Shown here in pieces: positions 37,895 to 45,676 of a DNA stretch of 64,000 bases. The notes beneath the pieces were generated by a model that was not told the origin of the DNA, ran no database searches, and saw nothing but the letters and a program-made list of their open reading frames with translations. Position 1 is the first letter of the stretch; each line of letters begins with the position of its first letter. Origin of the DNA: Candidatus Amulumruptor caecigallinarius (lineage in GTDB: Bacteria; Bacteroidota; Bacteroidia; Bacteroidales; Muribaculaceae). The translations under genes and the position numbers were made by a program. Location of the stretch: contig JAMPDQ010000005.1 in assembly GCA_023665575.1 (NCBI GenBank), positions 1-64,000 on the forward strand. Direction: 5' to 3'.

Positions 37895-39133
37895 CTATTT
37901 CTCTTTCCATACATACAGTTTGTCGGAGGGGCGGATTTTATCCGGCACAGGCATGGAGAAGAGTTGCCCCTTGACAACGCTTTCAACGGGATTCAGGTCG
38001 AATCTCAATTCCTCAACTTTCATAATCAATGCCCCGGTGGTGGGGCCGGTGATTACAATTTCATCTCCGATATGCAGCTCTCCGGCTTCCATCAGGAATT
38101 CGCCCACTCCAATCTTGCCGAAATGCCGAATGGCTTTGGCCGCGTAGTGCTTCACACGTGTCGAGGATGAGCCATATTTAGAGCTCCATTCCCCGAGACG
38201 CTGTCCCAAATAATAGCCGTTCCAGAATCCGCGATTGAACACTTTCGCAAGCCTCGCATCCCACTGCTCCACAAGCACATCGGAATATTTGCCGTCGACA
38301 ATCGCCTGAAGTGCTTCCGAATAGCAGCCCACTGTCTCCGCAACATATTCAGGACCGCGGGCACGCCCCTCTATTTTGAACACTCGCACCCCGGCATGCA
38401 CCATCTTGTTGAGAAAGTGGATGGTCTTGAGGTCTTTGGGGCTCATTATATATTTGTTCTCTATATCAAGCTGTTCTCCTGTTTCGCGGTCGGTCACTGT
38501 ATAGCCGCGCCGGCATATCTGATTGCATGCACCGCGATTGGCCGATGAATTCATCTCGTGCAGACTCAGATAGCATTTTCCGCTCACGGCCATGCACAGT
38601 GCGCCGTGGCAAAACATCTCTAGACGTATTGGCTTGCCCGATGGACCGGTGATTCCCTCCTTTTCAATCCGACGGTGTATCTCTGCGACCTGTTCCATAT
38701 TCAGCTCCCGGGCCAGCACCATTACATCGGCAAACTGTGAATAGAATCTCACCGCTTCGATGTTTGAAACATTCACCTGTGTGGAGATATGCACCTCCTG
38801 CCCGATTTCGCGTGCATATGATATTGCCGCCATGTCGGACGCTATTATGGCGGAAATGCTTGATTCCTTCGCCTTTGCGATTATCTCGCGCATGCGCTCC
38901 ATGTCGGAGTCGTAAATCACTGTGTTAACAGTGAGATATGTCTTCACGCCCCTCTCTTTGCAGAAATGCGCTATTTCCGACAGATCGTCAGTGGTGAAAT
39001 TCGCGCTCGAACGCGACCTCATGTTCAGACCCTCTATGCCGAAATATACCGCATCCGCCCCGGAATTGACGGCCGCGGCCAGTGATTCCCGACTCCCAAC
39101 CGGAGCCATTATTTCAAAATCTTTACGTGTCAT
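37895..39133 (-). CDS. U32-family protein (TrhP/YegQ-like tRNA hydroxylation factor)
   Basis: The 412-residue protein begins EIMAPVGSRESLAAAVNSGADAVYFG, a U32 hallmark. It carries the conserved Cys set of the family (RLEMFCHGALC, SGKCYLS, NRGACNQICRR), thought to bind a 4Fe-4S cluster, and a C-terminal beta domain. TrhP-type members are needed for 5-hydroxyuridine in tRNA wobble positions using prephenate as oxygen source (family knowledge). Peptidase activity is doubtful. Confidence 0.85.
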   Translation of the reverse strand: MTRKDFEIMAPVGSRESLAAAVNSGADAVYFGIEGLNMRSRSSANFTTDDLSEIAHFCKERGVKTYLTVNTVIYDSDMERMREIIAKAKESSISAIIASDMAAISYAREIGQEVHISTQVNVSNIEAVRFYSQFADVMVLARELNMEQVAEIHRRIEKEGITGPSGKPIRLEMFCHGALCMAVSGKCYLSLHEMNSSANRGACNQICRRGYTVTDRETGEQLDIENKYIMSPKDLKTIHFLNKMVHAGVRVFKIEGRARGPEYVAETVGCYSEALQAIVDGKYSDVLVEQWDARLAKVFNRGFWNGYYLGQRLGEWSSKYGSSSTRVKHYAAKAIRHFGKIGVGEFLMEAGELHIGDEIVITGPTTGALIMKVEELRFDLNPVESVVKGQLFSMPVPDKIRPSDKLYVWKEK

Positions 39134-39224
39134 CTGTAATGGTTTTTGTTCTCAAGTCACCAAACCTTAAAAATTTTATGAACCGGGCCTTGGTGTCAAG
39201 TTCGTTTGATGGCAAGGTTCAAGC

Positions 39225-40010
39225 TCATTTGATGGCAAGATAATAACACACCGCACCGAAGGTGAGCGAATGCCATTCACACCGGCTCAGCCCGGCTGCT
39301 TCCATCAATCGGGTCATTTCCCGGCGCTGTGGTGCCACGGCTATGCTCTCCGGCAGATATGAATATGCCCGCGAGTCGCCCGACACAAGCTTGCCTATCG
39401 CGGGAATTATTCTGCGCGAATAGAGGCGATACATGGCTTTTGTGATTCTGTTGTCGGGTTCCGACAGCTCTATGACACATAGTATCCCTCGCTTGCGAAG
39501 CACTCTCCCCATCTCTTCATATCCTTTGCCCAGATGCTCGAAATTGCGCACTCCGTATGCCACGGTCACCATGTCAAATGTGTTGTCGGCAAATTGAAGC
39601 TCAAGTGAATCTCCCTGTTCAAAGCTGAGCAATGTCTGCTCCTGGCGGCTCAGCAAAGCCAGCTTCTTTCGTGCAACAGCAAGCATCCCCTCTGAAAGAT
39701 CAATGCCTGTGATTCGTGCTTCAGGATAGCGCCGGTGCAGCTCAAAAGCCACTTCGCCGGTGCCTGTGGCTATATCAAGGATGCGCCGCGGCGATTCGGA
39801 TGTAGCCCCGACTGCCGCCCCAACCGCATCAAGCGCCTTTGTGCGCCAGTGGGTGTGCAGTCCGAATGTCATCGCATTGTTCATGAAGTCGTAGGCCGGG
39901 GCAATCGCATCAAACATCACCTCCACCTGTTCCGACTTGCGGTCTTCGTTGTTATAGGGGGTTACAAGTTCTGCCCCCGCAAGCTTGCAGTTGCTTTTGT
40001 CAAAAGCCAT
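39225..40010 (-). CDS. menG: Demethylmenaquinone methyltransferase
   Basis: The 261-residue class I methyltransferase has SAM motif LDIATGTGEVAFEL, MFDAIAPAYDFMNNAMTFGLHTHWR near the start, and the UbiE/MenG signatures VAYGVRNFEHL and YSYLPESI. It completes menaquinone synthesis, the quinone expected in Bacteroidales. It lies 13 bases after the GNAT-type gene on the same strand. Confidence 0.94.
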   Translation of the reverse strand: MAFDKSNCKLAGAELVTPYNNEDRKSEQVEVMFDAIAPAYDFMNNAMTFGLHTHWRTKALDAVGAAVGATSESPRRILDIATGTGEVAFELHRRYPEARITGIDLSEGMLAVARKKLALLSRQEQTLLSFEQGDSLELQFADNTFDMVTVAYGVRNFEHLGKGYEEMGRVLRKRGILCVIELSEPDNRITKAMYRLYSRRIIPAIGKLVSGDSRAYSYLPESIAVAPQRREMTRLMEAAGLSRCEWHSLTFGAVCYYLAIK

Positions 40011-40023
40011 ATTCGTGCAGTAT

Positions 40024-41154
40024 CTATTTCAATTTCTTGGCAAACGACCTTCGTTTGCGGTGCTGACGTGTCTCGAATGATTCCCACTGGTTCTGCACTT
40101 TTGCATTCAGTTCCATCTCCGGATTCGACTCCGCATATTTATATCCGTAGGCGATGTAATATGGAATCAGGTCTTGAAACAGCAATGCATTTACCCCCTT
40201 GTTCTGATAATCGGGGTGCACAGCCACAAGAAGCAGATCCACACGGTCATTCTTCCCTTTGAGCCCTTTCAGAAGATGATACCAGCCTGTCGGGAAGAAT
40301 TTCCCTCTCGACTTCTGCAGTGCAACGCTCATTGATGGCATCGATATGCCTACGCCCACAAGATGGTTTTGTTTATCCACCACAAGTGAAATCAGATCAA
40401 GATTCAAAAGATTCAGATACTGATCAATGTAATATTCAATCTGTCGCTCGCTGAGCGGGGAATATTGATAGATATTCTTATATGCTTTGTTGATAAGGTG
40501 AAATATGGCATGCCCGTATTCACGCTTCAGACGACTCCGATTTCTGTATTTTAACACGCGGAGCTCATATTTTTTCTTTACGATGTCTGACACTCGGTTG
40601 AAGCGCTCGGGAATGCTGTCGGGCACTTTCATCATGAATTCCAGCCAGTCTGACTCTTTTTTGTAGCCCAGTCGGGCCATGTGCTCCGGATAATAGGGAT
40701 AGTTATAGATTGTGGCCATGGTGGAGAGCTCATCGAATCCCTCCACAAGCATTCCCTCATGATCGAGATCCGTAAATCCAAGCGGCCCTATAATCCGTGT
40801 CATTCCCTTTTCCCGGCTCCATTGCTCCACAGCTTCAAAAAGGGCGTTCGAAACTTCATTGTCATCGATAAAATCCACAAATCCGAAACGTGCACTCTTT
40901 TGATGTTGTAACTTGTTAACCTGGTGGTTGATAATTCCGGCAATGCGACCCACAGGCTTCCCGTCGCGATAGGCCATGAACAATGCCGCCTCGCAAAATT
41001 CAAATGCCGGATTGATGCCCGGCGACAACGTGTGCACATCATCAATTACGAGTGGTGGCACATAATATGGATTGCCTTCGTAAAGATCAATCTGAAATTT
41101 TGTGAACTCTTTTAGAGATGATCTGTCAGGCTTTATTTTTTTTATTTCAACCAT
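40024..41154 (-). CDS. GNAT-fold acetyltransferase-like protein
   Basis: In this 376-residue protein the N-terminal 150 residues (FMAYRDGKPVGRIAGIINHQ, ALFEAVEQWSREKGMTRIIGPLG) and C-terminal part (VDLLLVAVHPDYQNKGVNALLFQDLI) fit a duplicated GNAT fold. Such conserved Bacteroidetes proteins are usually annotated only as hypothetical. No substrate can be named. Probably co-transcribed with menG. Confidence 0.7.
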   Translation of the reverse strand: MVEIKKIKPDRSSLKEFTKFQIDLYEGNPYYVPPLVIDDVHTLSPGINPAFEFCEAALFMAYRDGKPVGRIAGIINHQVNKLQHQKSARFGFVDFIDDNEVSNALFEAVEQWSREKGMTRIIGPLGFTDLDHEGMLVEGFDELSTMATIYNYPYYPEHMARLGYKKESDWLEFMMKVPDSIPERFNRVSDIVKKKYELRVLKYRNRSRLKREYGHAIFHLINKAYKNIYQYSPLSERQIEYYIDQYLNLLNLDLISLVVDKQNHLVGVGISMPSMSVALQKSRGKFFPTGWYHLLKGLKGKNDRVDLLLVAVHPDYQNKGVNALLFQDLIPYYIAYGYKYAESNPEMELNAKVQNQWESFETRQHRKRRSFAKKLK

Positions 41155-41206
41155 CGTGTGTCAAGTATATCTAAAAAAGGTTTTGCTTACCCTCTCTCTT
41201 ACAATG

Positions 41207-41270
41207 GAGCCTAATATCTAATCTTATAAACAAGCAGCCACTACTGTTGATTTTTTTATGAAACAGGCTC
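41207..41270 (-). repeat. Short dispersed repeat copy
   Basis: On the minus strand GAGCCTGTTTCATAAAAAAA, then TCAACAGTAGTGGCTGCTTG, follows the family pattern before diverging; the ends carry a 6-bp inverted match (GAGCCT/AGGCTC). It lies in the 280-base gap 41155-41434, which holds nothing else I can support. Confidence 0.6.
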
Positions 41271-41434
41271 TTGTTTTTATTAGCATTTGCGAGATATTTT
41301 TGAGGCGATTCCCTCACCCAAAGAGGCAGCAATCTGATGATTGGTGTCGTTGAGTGGGGAAAAGCAGCCAAAAATATTCGCAAAGGCTAATGAAAGATAG
41401 TAATCAAACTCTTGGTTTGGACAATTTCTATGTA

Positions 41435-42211
41435 TCAGCGGAGCGTAAGCCAGATTAGCAGTGCAAGCATCACTACTATGAAGCAGCATATCGTCACATA
41501 TATCTGCGCCGAGTTGCGGCGTTCCAGTGCCAGCTGGATGTCGGATATCGACTGCATTTTTTTGTCGTTGGCCTCACACCTGTTGGCGATGCGGCGAAGG
41601 CGAGGCAGTGTGGCGGGCAGATGGTCGAGCACTTCGTTAACCACTTTCCCGTAGCTGCGTATGTCTTCATCGGTGTCTTGCTGCGAGAGTCTCGCCTGCT
41701 GGTCGTAGCCAACATTCAGAAGCTTCAGATTTTCATTATATTCAGTGAATATTATCGTGTCGGGCGTGATTGGCTCGTGCACAATATGGTTCTCCTGAAT
41801 ATATTGCATGGCATCAAGAAGTTGCGTCTGCAAACGATGCACAATCCTGGGGGTGAGACGTTTTTCGTCAATGAGGCGTCTAAGCGAATAGCCATACACA
41901 TCGTCGGTGATTATCGATTTCCCTATGCCGGGCACTTCCTCAAGGTCGTTCACCATCACAATGTTGGGATGGGCAAGATTGTATCTTGTCTCAAATTCCT
42001 GCTCAAGCATTTGCCGATATTCCGGCTTGTCGGCATATTCTTTCTTCAATGCCTTAAGCATTATCCACTTGCCGTGTTTGCGCACTGTGTAGACGTCGTA
42101 ATAAGTCTCCCCCCATTCCGGAAGCAAAGTGAGATCCGTCCATTTTCCATCGGGGTCGTTTATCGGTATCTTCTTTTCTTCTTTGCTTTGGTAGGCCATG
42201 TTCTGTTGCAT
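41435..42211 (-). CDS. Tail-anchored protein-kinase-like protein, probably a pseudokinase
   Basis: The 258-residue protein has a kinase-like fold: the VAIK lysine is kept (K53 in IMLKALKKEY), helix C follows (EQEFETRYNLAHPNIV), and LRRLIDEKRL matches the hinge/helix D region. The catalytic loop reads H145-E-P-I-T-P-D-T where HRDxKxxN is expected, and the DFG site reads N166-V-G, so both catalytic aspartates are missing. A C-terminal membrane helix (IYVTICCFIVVMLALLIWLTL) anchors it with the kinase part in the cytoplasm. It lies 53 bases downstream of serS. Confidence 0.78.
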   Translation of the reverse strand: MQQNMAYQSKEEKKIPINDPDGKWTDLTLLPEWGETYYDVYTVRKHGKWIMLKALKKEYADKPEYRQMLEQEFETRYNLAHPNIVMVNDLEEVPGIGKSIITDDVYGYSLRRLIDEKRLTPRIVHRLQTQLLDAMQYIQENHIVHEPITPDTIIFTEYNENLKLLNVGYDQQARLSQQDTDEDIRSYGKVVNEVLDHLPATLPRLRRIANRCEANDKKMQSISDIQLALERRNSAQIYVTICCFIVVMLALLIWLTLR

Positions 42212-42264
42212 ATGATTTTGTTTTAAGTGGATATTTATAATTCCGGCAGTTGTGAAACAGACTC

Positions 42265-43536
42265 TTAGCTGATTATGTCAAATCCGGTGTATTTCCGCAG
42301 ACATTCCGGAATCACAATCCCTTCCGGTGTCTGGTTGTTCTCCAGCAATGCTGCCATGATTCTTGGCAATGCGAGTGCCGATCCGTTGAGCGTGTGACAT
42401 AAATGTATCTTCTTGTTTGCATCGCGGTAGCGACATTTGAGCCTGTTTGCTTGATAAGTCTCGAAGTTTGACACCGACGACACTTCAAGCCAGCGCTTCT
42501 GCGCTGCCGACCACACCTCAAAGTCGAATGTTATGGCTGATGTGAAGCTCATGTCGCCGCCACACAAACGAAGTATGTGCCACGGAAGGCCGAGCTTCTC
42601 AAGCAGTCCCTGCACATGATCTTTCATCTTTTCCAGAGCTTCATAGGAATTCTCCGGCTTCTCAATGCGGACAATCTCCACCTTGTCAAACTGGTGCAGG
42701 CGGTTAAGTCCTCTCACATCCTTGCCATAACTTCCGGCCTCCCTGCGCCAGCAGGGTGAATATGCGCAATTCATCTTCGGCAGCTCCGCCTCCGGTATTA
42801 TCACATCTCTATAGATGTTGGTCACCGGCACTTCCGCTGTGGGGATCAGATAAAGATTGTCGAGATTTACGTGATACATCTGGCCCTCTTTGTCAGGCAG
42901 CTGGCCTGTGCCGTAGCCTGATGCTTCGTTCACCACAAACGGCGGCTCCACCTCTGTGTATCCGGCATGCCAGGCTTCATCAAGGAAGAATTGTATCAGT
43001 GCGCGTTGCAAGCGTGCGCCTTTCCCGATGTAGAAGGGAAATCCGGCTCCGGTCACCTTCACTCCAAGCTCGAAATCTATTATATTGTATTTCTTTGCAA
43101 GTTCCCAGTGGGGGAGTGCATCCTCGGGAAGATGAGGCATCTGCCCCCCGGTCTTTTCCACAACATTGTCTTCTGCAGTCAGCCCGGCGGGCACCGCTGC
43201 GCATGGAAGATTGGGCACTGTCAGCAGCAAGTCGCGCATGCGCACCTCGCAATCCTCCAGCTTGTCTTGCATCTCTTTCGTGTCTGCCTTGATAGCGGCC
43301 ACTCTCGCTTTGGCATCTTCTGCCTCAGCTTGTTTCCCCTCTTTCATCAGCTTCCCTATGGATGAGGCGAGCTTCTTCAGTTCGGATGCATCTGAGTCTG
43401 TCTTCTGCTGAAGTTTCCTGCGCTCCGCATCTATCGAAAGAATATTGTCGATTATTTCTTTGCCGTCGAAACCTTTCACGGCAAGCCTCTCCACTACAAA
43501 TGCGGGGTCGGCCTTTATGACTTGAAGTGTTAACAT
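42265..43536 (-). CDS. serS: Seryl-tRNA synthetase
   Basis: The 423-residue protein has an N-terminal antiparallel coiled-coil arm (residues 30-105) that reads tRNA-Ser, then a class II core with motif 2 CYSPCWRREAGSYGKDVRGLNRLHQFDKVE and motif 3 LNGSALALPRIMAALLENNQ. It charges tRNA-Ser and tRNA-Sec where present. It sits between the YqeY-like and pseudokinase genes on the same strand. Confidence 0.97.
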   Translation of the reverse strand: MLTLQVIKADPAFVVERLAVKGFDGKEIIDNILSIDAERRKLQQKTDSDASELKKLASSIGKLMKEGKQAEAEDAKARVAAIKADTKEMQDKLEDCEVRMRDLLLTVPNLPCAAVPAGLTAEDNVVEKTGGQMPHLPEDALPHWELAKKYNIIDFELGVKVTGAGFPFYIGKGARLQRALIQFFLDEAWHAGYTEVEPPFVVNEASGYGTGQLPDKEGQMYHVNLDNLYLIPTAEVPVTNIYRDVIIPEAELPKMNCAYSPCWRREAGSYGKDVRGLNRLHQFDKVEIVRIEKPENSYEALEKMKDHVQGLLEKLGLPWHILRLCGGDMSFTSAITFDFEVWSAAQKRWLEVSSVSNFETYQANRLKCRYRDANKKIHLCHTLNGSALALPRIMAALLENNQTPEGIVIPECLRKYTGFDIIS

Positions 43537-43583
43537 CTTGGATTGAAGCTTTTATTCGCGAGTCCTGACGTGCGAATGTTGTG

Positions 43584-44039
43584 TTATATATTGTTGAGAA
43601 GCTCTTTTACCATCTCTGAAATCATCCGGCCCTCGGCTCTGCCGGCAAGACGCTTTGTGGCAACCCCCATCACCTTGCCCATCTCTTTCGGACCCGTTGC
43701 GCCTGTCTGTGCTATGATTCCCTTTAATTCCTCTCTGAGCTCTTCTGCTGTCAGCTGCTTTGGAAGATATTCCTCAAGCACGGTCGCTTCGGCAAGCTCC
43801 GCTTCGGCAAGCTCCGGACGATTATTTTCGTTATATATTGATGCGCTTTCCTTGCGCTGTTTCACCATTTTTACAATTATCTTTACTGCATTCTCGTCGG
43901 AAAGCTCTCCGTTTGCTCCCTTGGCGGTCTTTGCTTCCAGGAACTCTTTTTTTGCCCCTCTTAGGGCTTCAAGACGCACTTTGTCTCTTGCGAGCATCGC
44001 TTTCTTGATGTCTTCGCTCACCTGATCAAATAGATTCAT
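43584..44039 (-). CDS. GatB/YqeY-domain protein
   Basis: The 151-residue protein is entirely YqeY: MNLFDQVSEDIKKAMLARDKVRLEALRGAKKE, VKQRKESASIYNENNRPELAE and a C-terminal helical GKVMGVATKRLAGRAEGRMISEMVK. It resembles the tail domain of the GatB amidotransferase subunit and is thought to bind tRNA. Located between serS and a coiled-coil gene. Confidence 0.92.
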   Translation of the reverse strand: MNLFDQVSEDIKKAMLARDKVRLEALRGAKKEFLEAKTAKGANGELSDENAVKIIVKMVKQRKESASIYNENNRPELAEAELAEATVLEEYLPKQLTAEELREELKGIIAQTGATGPKEMGKVMGVATKRLAGRAEGRMISEMVKELLNNI

Positions 44040-44049
44040 CTCTCTTATT

Positions 44050-44979
44050 TTATTTTTTCATCGTAAAATGTCTCGATGCGAGTCGGTAACCATCGCAAAA
44101 TATCTCCACTGTGTAGTCGCCGGGAGTCAGAGTGGTGTTCACATCCCAATAAATCGACACTTTCATTTCTTCATTGGCATATTCCACACTCCGGTGTGCT
44201 GTCGACTGCACGCTTGTGCCGTCAATGGTGAAATTTCCTCCTCCTCCAAGCAATGTTCCTTCCGGCGAAATTATGCGCATGTAGAAATTCTTCATGCCGG
44301 AGGCTGCCGTGTTGTTGGGGCTCACCGTAAATGTGGCGCCGAGTTGACGCGCTTTGGTTATGTTTTTCTCATTTTTCCCTTTCTTGTTGTAGGCATGAAA
44401 GGTGAGATTGGTGATGTTCAGCTTTTTCGCGAGTTGCACAGTCTGTGTCAGCCGGGCATTGCTGGCTGTGGCCTGCGTCACCTGTGTTGACAATTGCTCG
44501 TTGCGTTGCTGCACTTGCTCTATCTCTTGCTTCAGGCCCGCATTCTCCTCTCCCAGACGCTTTATCTCCTCAAGATAGTGGCGCACAATATTTTTAAGTG
44601 TGGCGATTTCTCCCTCAAGCTGCTTGATTTTCGCCCTCGACGCAGCCATATCCTTGCTGTGCTTGCTTTTCTCATCGTTGAGCTCGCGCAAGAGCCCCTC
44701 CACTTTCATTCTCGCCTCATTATATTTCTGAACCAGCGAGTCATTTTTTAAATAAATCTGCTGCCCCTCATATTGGTCGAAATCGGCATTAAGCTGATTA
44801 AACTCATTTGTAAGCATCAGCTGGTCGTTGGCTATGGAGAGTGAATCCGCACGTGCGGTAGCGTCATTAATTGCTATTGTGTTGCTGTTGTTTTTCACAA
44901 TCAGAAACACCACCAGTCCGATAAGGCAGACAAGCACTACGACGGCGCCAATTATCAGGGTCTTTATTTTCTTGTTCAT
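44050..44979 (-). CDS. Membrane-anchored coiled-coil protein with C-terminal beta domain
   Basis: The 309-residue protein has a basic start, a membrane helix (residues 7-28), a long coiled coil (about 45-190, with heptads such as LKQEIEQVQQRNEQLSTQVTQ), and a roughly 120-residue beta-rich domain containing GGGGNFTIDGTSVQ and TPGDYTVEIFCDGYRLA. I know this layout only from uncharacterised Bacteroidales proteins. The coiled coil and C-terminal domain should be periplasmic. Confidence 0.75.
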   Translation of the reverse strand: MNKKIKTLIIGAVVVLVCLIGLVVFLIVKNNSNTIAINDATARADSLSIANDQLMLTNEFNQLNADFDQYEGQQIYLKNDSLVQKYNEARMKVEGLLRELNDEKSKHSKDMAASRAKIKQLEGEIATLKNIVRHYLEEIKRLGEENAGLKQEIEQVQQRNEQLSTQVTQATASNARLTQTVQLAKKLNITNLTFHAYNKKGKNEKNITKARQLGATFTVSPNNTAASGMKNFYMRIISPEGTLLGGGGNFTIDGTSVQSTAHRSVEYANEEMKVSIYWDVNTTLTPGDYTVEIFCDGYRLASRHFTMKK

Positions 44980-45283
44980 TCCGAATCTGTTTATAATGGA
45001 ATTATAAGTATATGAGAAAAATAAAACAGTATATGTTTTTATGCTCCTTCGATCTGCGGCGGAATCAACTCAGAAATATCTTGATCTGACTCGTTCATCT
45101 GTTTTTCCCGGACATTATGGAGCGTGTTGTATAATCTGACTTTTGGGAGATGAAAGCCAAAGCCTTTCTATGAAACATGCTATAATCTGCAAATATAATG
45201 AATTTTTTTTAGAAACTCCAATATACGAAGAAAGTCGGCAATTCATAGAATCACCGACTTCTTTGACTTATAGTTTACTGTTC
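44980..45283. other. 304-base intergenic stretch with a hairpin
   Basis: No gene is supported. It contains weak tip-like matches to the dispersed repeat (AATCTGTTTATAATGG at 44984-44999 and CTATGAAACATG near 45170) and, at 45232-45260, a hairpin with stem AAGTCGG/CCGACTT and an inner ATTC/GAAT stem. The hairpin lies 24 bases after the small lipoprotein stop and probably ends or protects that transcript. Confidence 0.55.
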
Positions 45284-45499
45284 TTATTTTGCAGCAGCAG
45301 AATCAACAGCTACTACATTCTCAGTAACTTCAGCTGCAACAACTGCAGTGTCGTTTGCAGTGTCAACAACTTCAACAGCCTCAATCTGAGTGTCAGTTGC
45401 GATTGTGTCAGTGTCAGTAGCTTCAGCAGCCTTGTTACCACCACAGCTTACGAGAGCAACGCTGAAAAGAACAGCAAGTGAATAAACTAATTTTTTCAT
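45284..45499 (-). CDS. Small acidic lipoprotein, 71 residues
   Basis: A signal peptide with lipobox VALVSC (Cys19) is followed by a mature part made almost entirely of Ala, Thr, Val, Asp and Glu in near-repeats (ATDTDTIATDTQ, VVAAEVTENVV). It has its own strong promoter and downstream hairpin, suggesting an abundant envelope lipoprotein. No function is known; low-complexity composition makes homology hard to judge. Confidence 0.8.
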   Translation of the reverse strand: MKKLVYSLAVLFSVALVSCGGNKAAEATDTDTIATDTQIEAVEVVDTANDTAVVAAEVTENVVAVDSAAAK

Positions 45500-45551
45500 C
45501 TCTTTAAAAATTTAAAATAATAAAACAATGTATTTGCTATCAAAAACGATG

Positions 45552-45584
45552 CAAAGGTAATATAAATTTTATTACGCCCACAAA
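45552..45584 (-). promoter_or_regulatory. Promoter of the small lipoprotein gene
   Basis: On the minus strand TTTG (45584-45581), 21 bases, then TACCTTTG (45559-45552): a full consensus match. The expected 5' leader is about 45 bases. Confidence 0.72.
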
Positions 45585-45676
45585 ATTTTTTGATTTTTTT
45601 TCTGAAATCTCCGATTTGTGACTAAATTTTAACATTTTTAACTTAAAATTCTTCACAAATCGGATTTTTTAACAAT

